Assembly (NCBI GenBank): GCA_963576725.1
Contig: OY755237.1
Span: forward strand, 60,565,873 to 60,629,872
Origin: Azorinus chamasolen
Lineage: Eukaryota > Mollusca > Bivalvia > Cardiida > Solecurtidae
Direction of reading: 5' to 3'
DNA: 64,000 bases
Shown here: positions 21,801 to 33,800 of the stretch, in pieces
Numbering within the stretch: position 1 is the first letter of the stretch
Layout: the number at the start of each line of letters is the position of its first letter
Program-made: the position numbers and the translations under genes
Notes under the pieces: model-generated
The model's input: only the letters and a program-made list of their open reading frames with translations
What the model was told of the DNA's origin: nothing
Database searches by the model: none

Positions 21801-24800
21801 CCTAATTACTCAGCTTTTCCTCAAAGTCTATCAGCCGCTGAGAAAATATATTAAATAACTGACAACAGAGTCTTCCTCTAAGAAATCTACCAGTGGTGTT
21901 TTTGCTGCTGACCGTGCCAAGGCGGTACTCTCTTTGTCACCCTTCCTTTTGTTTGCCTTGCGTCTTTGTGCTTGTGGTTTGTTCATGTTGTGGAACGTTT
22001 GTCCCTGGTTCTTGTGTCTCTTTTGGTGTTTTCTGTGTTCATTTCGTGTGTGTGTGTGTGCGTTTGGGTGTGTGGTTGTGTGTGTGTGTGTCATGCTGTC
22101 TATCGGTGTTTTGGTGGTGGTTGCGTCTTGCATGTGGCCTTGCCTGCTTGACTTTACTACTTTTCCAATTAAAAATAAATTTACACAAAAACTCGAAACT
22201 ACTCAAATCAAAATCACTGTGACTTACTGTTTGACTACACAATAACTAATTGAACAAGAGGGCCAAGATGGCCCTTAATCGCTCACCTGATTACCATAGA
22301 TTTAAGATTTTTGCTGGGTAGCCCATGTGGGCCAATATTGACCTTAGGGACAATATTTGAACAATGTTGATAGTGGATCATGAGCAGTGGTTCTGCAGAA
22401 CAAGATTTTAAAAGATTTAGTTTATTGATTTTATCAAGACAATGATTCTGACCAATGAAGATTGGGCTAAAAATGTGCCTTCTAGAGTATTTTTTCTAAT
22501 ATTTGACCTAGTGACCTACTTTTTATTTCCACCCAACCCATGGTCACACTTAACCTTTCTATCACCAAGACAAACACTCTGAGCAATTTTGAGAAAGACT
22601 GGGCTAAAAATGTGGCCACTGGACTGTAAACTAGATTTTTCTAAGATATGACCCAGTGACCTACTTTTTGACCTCACATGACCCACTTTCAAACATGTCC
22701 AAGATTTTATTAGGACAATCATTCTGGCCAATTTTCATGAAGATTTGGATATAAATTTGACCTCTAGAGTGTTCACAAGGTTTTCCTACTATTTGACCTA
22801 GTGACCTAGTTTTTAACCCCACATAACACATTTTCAAACTCGTTTGAGATTTTAACAAGACAATTATTATTATTATTATTATTATACCACATTTATATAG
22901 CGCTCTTTTCACACGGGATATGTGCGTTCAAAAGCGCTGTACATGGATGAAATCAATAATCGGAACGAACCGCATGATTATCTATCCAGACAATGAAAGA
23001 TTTACAATAGATGTGCAATAAATATAAAAATCACTAGCCGGACGGTTAGTGAAGGATATACAAAAAATATACAATAGATATGAAATCATAAACCGGAAGG
23101 AACGGCATGGTCGTCCATCCAGTCAATGAAATGTATGCAATATATATACAATAAATATAAAATCACTAACCCGTAGGAACCACATGATTATCCACCCGGT
23201 CAATGAAAGATATGGAATAGATATACAATAAATGTATAACCACTAACCGGTAGGAACCGCATGATTATCCACCCAGTCAATGAAAGATATGCAATAAATA
23301 TAAATAAGTATAAAGTCACCAACTGGTAGGAACCACATGATTATTTATACCAAGTCGGTGAATTATAAGCAATATATATACAATAAATATGATATACAAT
23401 AAATACGAAATCACTAACCGGTAGGAACCACATGATTATCTATTCGGTCAGTGAGAGATTGATTCCTACAGCATATCCCAAGGGCTGCAATGGCAAAGGA
23501 ATCGTAAGGTATGAGAATTGATGATTATAAGCTACTTTCCCTAAACTGTCCTAGTAGTATATGTTGAAGAAATGTGTTTTCAGAGATCTTTTGAAACATG
23601 CCAGTGAGCTTGCATCTCTAATGCCTGATGGCAGAGCATTCCAGAGTTTTGGAGCTGCATTCATGAAACTTCTCTCACCGTATTTTACCTTACGACTTTT
23701 TGGTACAACCAACGACAAGGAGCTACTTGCTGACCTTAATTCTCTGCGGGGCCGATACACGTCAAGCATGTCGACAATGTACTTGGCGGATTCATAGTGC
23801 ATGGCTTTATACGTAAGTGTCAGAATTTTGAATTCAATGCGATGTTGAACCGGAAGCCAATGAAGTTCTTTCAAAACAGGCGTGATATGATCATATCGAG
23901 GAGTCCTGGTTATGATGCGGGCTGCTGTGTTTTGAACTCTTTGGAGTTTCTGCAGTGTGCTTTTTGAAATTCCATGCAGCAATGAGTTGCAGTAGTCTAT
24001 TTTTTATGTAACCAGAGAGTTCACCAAAGTCTTGGTAGCATCAGGTGAGAGGTACTTTCTTATATGACCTATTCGTCGGAGCTGTGCATAACTAGACCTA
24101 CACACCGAATTGATGTGTGATGCCATATTCATTTGTGAATCGAGCCATATACCGAGATTCTTTATACACAAAGACGGTTTGATCTTAGAGGGGCCTACTT
24201 GCACATGAATGTCTTCAGGTACTACTGTGTTTTTTGCATGAAACAGGATGACCTCAGTTTTGTCAGTATTGAGCTTCAGCATGTTCTGGTGCATCCAAGA
24301 GACTATTTCGTTGAGACAGATCTTAATTCGTGATAAAGCTTCTTGTTGACAGGAAATGTCTTTGGGCTTAAAGGACAGGTATAATTGCGAGTCATCGGCA
24401 CAAAAATGGTGCTTTAGCCCATGGTTTCTGCAGATTGAGCCGACAGGTTTTGTGTACATGATGTAGTTTTTTGGTCCAAGGACCGATCCCTGTGGCACGC
24501 TATATTTCATATTTACTGGGGTGGACAACTCCCCATCTACTGACACTATTTGATAGCGGTCATTTAGATAGGAGGTCATCCACTCAAGGGGTTTCCCAAT
24601 GATTCCGAAGTCTTTTTCAAGGCGCATTAGCAATGTTTCGTGATCGATAGTGTCAAATGCAGCCGATAAGTCAAGCATCACCAGAACTGTTGTTTCATCT
24701 TTATCTAGGGATTGAAGGATGTCATTCTGAACTTTCAGAAGAGCAGTCTCTGTTGAGTGATGCTTTCGGTATGCTGATTGATAGTGCTCATGTAGATTGT

Positions 24801-27800
24801 TTGAGTTCAGGTGGGACTCAATGCGTTTGTCAACCACTTTTTCTAACACTTTGGAGACAAATGGCAGATTTGATATAGGCCTATAATTCTTAAGTTCATT
24901 TGAATCGAGATCCGGTTTCTTTAAAATAGGTCTGACATGTGACCTTTTGAAACTTTTTGGAACATAGGCATTGTCTAAAGAGGAGTTTACAATGTTTGTC
25001 AAAATCGGTAGGAGTTCATCAAGGCATGACTTTAATAGCCATGTAGGTATTGGATCCAGTTCGCAAGACTTACAGGGGGATGCCTTAATAATCTGTCCTA
25101 CTTCTTCTACTGTAGCTGTAGCAAACTTTTCTAATACGTTTGTTGAATGCTGCATCTCAGTGTCAATCGTCGCACTGGATACAGTGCCTGATGCAATATC
25201 AGCACGTATTTTGTCCACTTTGTCAACGAAAAAGTCACTGAATTCTTGTGCAAGATGCTTCGAGGACGAAGTCTTAGGCAATGAGATGTCACTAGTTGAA
25301 CCTAGCAGATGATTAGTGACTCTGAAAAGACTTTTTGAATCTGCCTGGCATGCTTCAACTTTCTCTGAGTAAAAATCAATCTTTGACTTAATTAGTAGTC
25401 TGTTGACTTTGGCACACTGTTCTCTATATAGCTGATGGTCTATTGTGAGTTTGGACTTTTTCCAGTTCCGTTCCAACTTGCGCCTTACATGTTTAGCATC
25501 ATGCAGTTCCTGGGTATACCAAGGGCATGATGGTCTGAGCGTTATGGTTTTTGTACACAGTGGTGCATGTTTATTTACAAGTGCCGCCAGTGTTTGTGTA
25601 TATGACTTAACCAGCTCATCAACATCTGTCGTCTGCATACTCGATTCGATGGGTTCCGAGTTTACGAGGTCTCTTTTGAATGATTCTATATTAATTGCCC
25701 TAAGTTTCCGAAATGAAACAGTTTTCCTCACAGTTGGGGGTTTCGCGGCCTTTGCCTCGAAAGTTACGGAAAAATGATCTCGCGAAACTTTACCACTAAT
25801 GTCGGACAGTCCAGGATCTGTGACTTCAATGTTCGACACACAGTCATCACCGTCCCGTGTAATAACAACATCAAGGGTATGTCCCCCTATATGAGTGGCT
25901 TCACTCACATGTTGTTGCAGTCCAAATGATTCAAGTGTACTAACAAAGTTAGCAGTGTTTCTGTCATTTGGAATGTCAAGGTGGATGTTTAAATCCCCTA
26001 CAATGACGACCGGTCTGTCGGTGGTGGCAAATTTAGATAAGAAAGATGGCCACTCATTCTCAAGAAAATCCCCAGTTTTTAGACCATTTGCACGTGATGG
26101 TGGCGGTCTGTAAACAACTACTAGACGCAGAGTGAAATCTCGGATACTTAAAGTGCAGTCCATGTACTCAAAGTTTGAAAAATCATTATCTCTTGTTGAT
26201 GTATGGATGCGGAGTCCTATTGAAGCCTTATATATGACTGCTACCCCACCGCCACGGTTGCCATTGCAGCGAGGGACATGTCCGATTTTGTAACGAGTAG
26301 GAACCAGTTCGTTTAAACACGATTTGTCTACAGAACTACCGAGCCAGGTTTCCGTAATGGCTACCACATCAAAGTCATTTGAAACGATATAGTCGCAAAT
26401 AGAAAGGGCCTTGTTTTTGACTGACCTGGGGTTTAAACTGCATACCTTTACAAAAGTCTGAATTCTGACTGGCGCTGGAGCTTCGCGATTTACATGCACA
26501 AGAGTTTCCGTTTTCTTAGAAAAGGGCGCTGTTGAGAATTTACTCGTGTACCGGTGGGGTTTTGAAACAATGGGGATTATCTGGGGAAACTGTTTCAAGT
26601 GACTGAGATTTACGCCATCAGATGAAACCCTAATTTCAGTTTGACGATTTCCAGAAACAGTTGGAATTGACTGAGGTATTTCCCTTAATTTGTTTAAATG
26701 AACACCTTTATTTACATCCCAACTACGCCTTGATTTTGAGTTGCCCCCTTTAGAGCCTCTGAATTTAGCTAAGCCAGTTTGCCCAAAATCTAACAGCCCT
26801 AGCTGTCTCAACCTGGACAATACTAGCGTGTCGGGTTTTAAAATAGGCGATGATTGCCCTATAAAAGAAAGATCACACCTTGTATACTGTATCTGTGTTG
26901 AACGAATCCGCTTCTTTCCTTCACCTGTATATCCTAATGCCTGAGGCACACACATTTGAATTTAAATATCCAGTATTGCACAAAATTGATTTATTTATTT
27001 CACTTTTTTAAGTCAAATCACAAAACAGAATCACTTAAAAAGTACACCATTCTATTAACACGTCCTTCATGCACTATTGTGTCACTTTTTTTGAAAGTTT
27101 TATATAGTATTTCCCTCTTAAAACTATGCAAAGCATCAGAGCGAAATCAATGCAGCCTTCACACTTTGGCCCATAATACTGTTTTTATGACTAAGTTTCA
27201 TGAAGATTGGACAAAAAATGTGACCACTAGAGTTTTCACAAGGTTTTTCTACCATTTGACCTAGTTTTTAACTTCACTTGACCAACTTTCGAACTCGTCC
27301 GAGATTTTATCAAGAGATTCATTCCGATCAAGTTTCATGAAGATTGGACTAAAATTGTGACCACTACAGTGTTCACAAGGTTTTTCTACTGTTTGACCTA
27401 GTGACCTAGTTTTTTACCCCACATGACCCACTTTCAAACTCGACTGATATTTTATTAGGACAATCATTAAGTTTCATGAAGATTTGGCTAAAAATGTGAT
27501 ATCGTAAATGTTCACAATTCTTTTCCACTGTATGACCTAGTGACCTAGTTTTTATCCCCATGTAACACACTTTCAAACTCGTCCAAGATTTTATCAAAAC
27601 TATCATTCTGATCAAGTTTCATGAATATTTGGCCACATATGTGACCTATACAGTGTTCACAAGGTTTTCCTACTATTTGACAGAGTGACCTGGTTTCAAA
27701 CCCCACATGACCCACTTTCGAACTCATCTGATATTTTATTAAGACAATCATTCTAACAAAGTTTCATGAAGATTGGGCTAAAAATGTGACCTCTAGAGTG

Positions 27801-30800
27801 TTCACAAGGTTATCCTACCATTTGACCTAGTGACCTACTTTTAAACCCCACGTTACCCACTTTCAAACTCGTCCGAAATTTTATGAAGACAAAGTTCCAT
27901 GAAGATTAGGCTGAAATTGTGACCTCTAGAGTGTTCACAAGGTTTTTCTACCATTTGACCTTGTGACCTAGTTTATGAACGCACATGACCCACTTTCAAA
28001 CTTGTCCAAGATTTAAACAATCATTCTGACCAAGTTTCATGAAGATTGGTCTTAAAATGTGACCTCTAGAGTGTTCACAAGCAAATTGCTGACGACGCAC
28101 GACACACGATGCACGACGGAGGACGGACGACAGACATTCAAGTATACCAAAAGCTCACCCTGAGCTTTGCTCAGGTGAGCTAAAAAGGAAACACGGCCTA
28201 TATTTGGGAGTCGTTCTACGGATGTTTGTACTGACTTTCAAATATGACAGTGTGACGTAATAATAGGGCCTGCCAAACTCTAAGTTAGTGTTTCTTAAGA
28301 GAGAATTTAACAATAAAAAAGCCGCCGCTCGCTGCGCTTGCTTGGCTTCTTCATCGTTAAATTCTCTCTTAATAAACACTAACTATTACATAATTGTATT
28401 CTAAAAAGTATTGTCAGTTAAAATGTAGTTTGCACTGCAACAATGCACAACATTTATATCTCATCCATTTTTCTAAAACATACAATCAGACTGACAGTTT
28501 GGATCCTGATGAATCAACATTGCTTGCAGCTAGCATACATAACTAACCAGTTTATCCGTAAACTGCTATCTCAAAATTGGAACATACATTGTCCTAGGTA
28601 GACCCCAGGTCAGAGGGCTCCTAAATGAGCTGTCTGATTCTGGTCTGCACTGTTTGCTGAACCTGTCATCAGTAGGTTATACCAGTAACTATTTTGTTCG
28701 CTGCGCATCCGTAAACATAAATAAAGATCCATGGGTTCAAATGTCACTTTTGACTTCTCTGTAAAAGTTACTTTTTGAAACCATTGTGATAAAAAAAGCA
28801 TTTGCTCCATAGGAGCAAATGCTTTATATATTTATCACAATTGGTTCACAGCCACACAATTCTAAACTATATCAATTTCTATAGGAAATGCTCCTTTTCA
28901 GTAGATTTATTCAAAGAGGTAGGGTCTAAAAAGGCTGAAAGGTCTCAAAATAGCCCATGAAATAAAGTGTCTAAATAGCCCATGCGATAATTGGTTAATC
29001 AGAACTGAAAGTTTGCAAAAATACAATATTAACTGACAGAATGGGCTTTTAAGACAGCTAGTGATAGTTTCTTCATTTATTGCAGGACAATTGTTGTGAA
29101 GAAAGTTCCTCAACATTTGTTCTGTATTAAGAAACCACCGGCTCTTGTAGACCATCATAAATATATATTTATACATTTTGTGGTCTATATAGACAGGTTT
29201 TACTGTACTATATAATATATTTTCATTTTGTGGTCTATACAGACAGGTTCTACTGTAATGCAGAATGCTAAGTATGAGGGTTTCTGCATAAAATTGTCCT
29301 ACACTAATCAGCAATTGCATTACCATTTACTCTGTAAATACAGTATTTCAGGCCTGTGCAAACAGAGCAGACCCAGATCAGATGGCTCCTATAGGAGCTG
29401 TCAGAACAGGGTCTACTCTGTTTCCTTATGGTATCATATATGTTTATATATATCATCTATATATATGATTGTACAGTTTCTGCCATGACCATAATTTCCT
29501 TAGTCCATTATAACAATTAATCTTATATTCAAAATGTCGTTATTTCTTACATGAATATTCATAGAGTAAAGGGTTAAAATACTTAAATTGTTTAAAAATA
29601 TGGTGTAGTTTTACTTACCCTGACTGTGGTTTTTCATCACATTGTCCATAACACCGTGCAGCAGTAGGAGAACATCGTCCACACTTCGACCAACACCTCT
29701 CTGCATGTCCTCGATGTCCATAACAATGTGTTGCCATAGAAACTCTTCCACTCCATCAACCTCTATGTCTGGCTTTATAAGAGCGTGAATACCCTTCAAA
29801 ACAAATATCATGATACAACCATTCTAAGAAAAATATAATAAACTCTTTCTATATTTCTCTGCTCAACATTATATTGCTGGACTCATTATAAATATCTATC
29901 TAAGGGAATTCCAGCAAGTACTAACACGACTGGATTGGCAAGAGCAAGAGACTCATGCCTACAGCTCTGATAATTTGTTCAAACCCTTTCCCTGTGAAAT
30001 ATTCATATCAGAAACAATGATGTCGTAAATATTTATTGGTTGAATATAATTTCTGCTTTGACAAAATTGTACAATCAGATCTATATCATGTCAAATGCAA
30101 ACAGGGCAGACCCTGATCAGACGGTCCCTTCACAAGATGTCTGATCTGGATCTACTAAGTGTTTATATGAGGGAAAGGCTTAAGCCTGTCCATGCTGAAT
30201 TTTTAGATAAAAGTCCGAATAACCCATCAGTGTTTAACTACAGAGTCCACACATTATTAAAGGCGTAAACTTACTAGATTATTTTGAAGGACAAACAGTG
30301 CAGATTTTAATCAGAGGGCTCCCATAGAAGCCCACTGATCATGGACTACATTATTTGAAAATGCCAGTGCATGTACAAATGTCCTGCAAGACAACAGAAA
30401 AAATGTAAGCCCTTTACTCCATGAATATTCATGTAAGAAAGAATCTTATCATGAATATAAATGTATTGTTCCATGAATAATCATGCAAGAAATAATGACA
30501 TCATGGATATTAATTAGACTAATTGTTATAATAACACATGGACATAGGACGTTTTGGCTATTGCAGAAACTGACTAGAACAAGGGCATGTTGTATTGCTA
30601 TGCAAGACATGAGTCCCCCACCGGACTGAAAAAACCTCCACTCTCCCCACCCCACCCGCCCATGGTGTGGTTGACCATGGTATATACATGACCACCTGAA
30701 TGGTATTAGTACCTACTTTCATACATTGAATCAGTAAATAAAAAGTTATTGTCCCGACACGAAAATATGAGAAAGGGGAGTAACTCCAAAATATTGATGC

Positions 30801-33800
30801 TGGAGTTATTGCCCATGTGCATGATACTACACCTCATCATGCTTGTTCCATATGAGAAGTTTCAAATCAATTGAACCAGTACATAAAGAGTTATTAACTG
30901 GACAAGAAAATATGAAAAGGGGAATAACTCAAAAAATATAGATGCTAGAGTTATGGCCCTTGTGCATTACACTATCCCTCATCATGCTTGTTCCATATGT
31001 GAAGTTTCAAATCAATTGAACCAGTAGATAAAGAGTTATTGTCCGGACAAAAAAATGAAAAAGGGGAATAACTCCAAAACATTTATGCTAGGGTTATGGC
31101 CCTTGTGCATGACACTACTCCTGGTCATGCTTCTTCAATGTGTGAAGTTATTACTGAATTTGGCCTAACTTTGTAGGAGATATTGCCCGGACACGAAGCG
31201 TGACAGACGGACTGACAAGAAAATATGAAAAAGGGGAAGAACTCCAAACATATCGATGCTAGAGTTATGGCCCTTGTGTATGACACTGATAAAGATTTAT
31301 TGTCTGGACAAAAACATGTAAAAGGGGAATAACTCCAAAAATATTGATGCTAGAGTTATGGCCCTTGTGCATGACACTTGCCCTCATCATGCTTCTTCAA
31401 TGTGTGAAGTTATAATGAATTTGGTATAACTTTGTAGGACATATGGCTCAGACACGAAACGTGACAGACGGACGGACGGACGGACATGCTAACGGATGGG
31501 TAGTTGTGTGACTTTTTCCTTTGATCTTTTCTTGTGTGACTAGTCCCACAAGAAAAACTATTTTTGGCTCTAACTTTGGAAAAGACTAATCTGGAAGCTA
31601 ACCCTAACCCTAACCCTATGTCCCACAACTGGCCAGGTTAATGTCACAAGAAATGGCCAGGTTAATGTCACAAGAGATGGCCAGGTTAATGATTTTACTT
31701 GTGGGACTAGTTAGAAAAAGTCACACAACTACCCTTTGGTGAGTGCGGACGGACGGACAGACGGACGGAATCGAGCAAAGTTATAGTCCCCCAACCGGTA
31801 ACCGGTGGGGGACTCATAAAATCTATATTATATCATACGCAAACAAAGCAGACCCTAATCAAATGGCTCTGACAGGAACCAACTGATCTGGGTTTTCTCT
31901 GTTTGCAAAAGGCATAGACAGACATATTTATGAAGTAAAAGGTTAATTAGATGAATTTTATCATTGTACAGGTACTTTCGCAATATGGCAGAAATTGTAG
32001 AATCAGATCTATATAATTTCATATGCAAACAGAACAGACCCTGATCACACATATTCTACAGGATCCTCTCGTCATCTGATCTGGATCCACTCAGTTTATA
32101 AGTGCATTAAGAATGTTATCTTTGGTGTAAAGGGTCAACTTCGGGTCCTTAACCCTTTCCCTGTCCTATGTTTAATCCAAATTTCAATACCTACTGAATA
32201 TTTATGAACAAAATGGTTATAAAGAAATATGGAAGGTGGAGCACTGTAGACATTTCAAAAAGCAAAGAAACAGATCAATAAAATTCTATTAGCAAACAGA
32301 GCAGACCCAGATCTTGGTCTACTCTGTTTGCAGATGCGTGAAAACACGTTTACATGAGGGAAAGGGTTAATGTTTCCTATATTGATGATACAACAATAAT
32401 GCTTCATATCAAAACATAATCTTCAATGTTAACAAATATTATTTTATTTCAATAGTAAAGTCCAGTTTACAACATTAATTAATATAAATGCCAACGTTGG
32501 GTGCACATGTTTTAGTAACAGATGAAGTCATCTGGTGCTGAGAGTTTCCAATGAGACCTGTCCATTTAAACTCTATATGGAGTCTAAGCCTTGTTCAAGC
32601 CGTTAACCCTTTCCTTCATATAAATGCCTTTTAACACTTTTGCAATCTGAGTAGACCCAGATCAGACAGTTCCTGTAGGAACCGTCTGATCAGGGTCTGC
32701 TCTCTTTGCTAATGGGACCTGATATATCTGTTTATTTAGTTTCTAAAATGGCTACAATGTTCCATATTTCATCATTGTTATTTTGTCTATGAATATTCAG
32801 TAGGTATTGAACTTTGGAATAAATAAAGGACAGGGAAAGATTTAATGGAAATCTTTTTCCTACTGTACATGTCATTTGCAGACAATTTGGATCATGGTCA
32901 GGCACCATGCCAATCAACTAATATTCAGTATACAAGCTGTTGGTCACTCAGCTGGCAATTTACCCAAAAAAGAAATACATGTACAATAGTTACTACTCAT
33001 ATACTGAACATATTCATGCAAGAAACAATGGCATCATGAATATCAATTAACTAAAATCTTATAATAGTGTACAGTAAAACCCCTTTGAACCAGAATTATA
33101 ATAGAGAAGAATTTAGATACTTATAGGTAGGTGACTGCTGAATGCAGGGAGAACGTCATGCAGAAAGCTCCTACAACAGCTTTTCTGCCTGAATTTCACA
33201 CTGCATTAAGCTGCCACCTGTCTCCAAGACCAATATCTATACTAAATTTAACATCTCGTATTTACTGTATAATCAAATGGACTTTTGGCCATGGCAGAAG
33301 CTGTAGAATCAGATATATTCAATAAGCAAACAGAGAAGACTCTGATCAGGTGTACCCTACTGAAAATGTCTGATCTGGGTCCACTCTGTGTGCAAAGGAG
33401 TTAAAAAAGTGTATGTATGGAGTAGAGGGTTAACCTTTAAGAAATAATGAATATGAATTAGCTGATATTTTTTAACTTATTACAAACATGGGGGTTTATT
33501 ACCATTGCAGGAACTGTAGAATCATATCTGTATCATTTCATAGGCATACAGAGCAGACTGGGTTCCTACAAAAGCCATCTGATCTAGGTCAAACCTATTT
33601 GCAAATGGATTAAAAGTCCCCCTACCAGGTAAAGGGTTAAAGAGGAGTGGTGTGATCATCAGTCTTCACTATTTGCTAGTAAATTATTCAGCTATACAAA
33701 CTGGTCTACTTCGGGGGGGGGGGGGGGGGGGAGGGGGATATTGGGTGTACTTAAGATTGCAGACATTTTCTGGATCATCGTTGATGAACATAGATTATAC

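Larger units (their letters stand above)
22863..27180 (-). mobile_element. CR1/L2-group LINE, nearly full length
   Basis: From right to left the element has a 5' region (about 27180-26956), a long endonuclease-RT frame (26955-23551, one stop), a ~690-bp 3' UTR and an (AAT)n tail. Its 3' UTR carries about six degenerate ~78-bp repeats (each with ACTAACCGGTAGGAACCGCA on the plus strand). It closes with AAAGAGCGCTATATAAATGT before (AAT)8 at 22863-22886. The 3' end in GCGCT words plus a trinucleotide tail is typical of this LINE group. Both junctions fall in one R6 unit, so the insertion is younger than R6. The 5' border is approximate. Confidence 0.82.
22254..28182 (+). mobile_element. tandem-array element R6, ~145-bp unit, split by a LINE
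   Basis: It starts ACAAGAGGGCCAAGATGGCC (5' hairpin) CTTAATCGCTCACCTGATTACC. Units contain TTTCATGAAGATTGG, CTAGAGTGTTCACAAGG, TTTGACCTAGTGACCTAG and CCCACTTTCAAACTCGTCC. It ends AAAGCTCACCCTGAGCTTTG + CTCAGGTGAGCTA, a terminal hairpin. The minus-strand LINE at 22863-27180 interrupts a unit between GACAATTATT and ATGACTAAGTTTCATG; intact units elsewhere (for example 35950) read these two words contiguously. Confidence 0.75.
30406..31946 (+). mobile_element. TTAA-MITE (A-type) split by array element R7
   Basis: The left half (30406-30578) has TAAG + CCCTTTACTCCATGAATATT and the ATTGCAGAAACTG segment. The right half (31818-31946) resumes at ATCTATATTATATCAT and ends TATGAAGTAAAAGG + TTAA. The left half has an internal duplication of its CCATGAATANTCATG end. 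Confidence 0.65.

Noticed and set aside
21831..22245. Overlapping ~100-codon frames on both strands
   Set aside because: They lie in the GT-rich 3' tail of an RT element and have homologous frames in every other tail copy.
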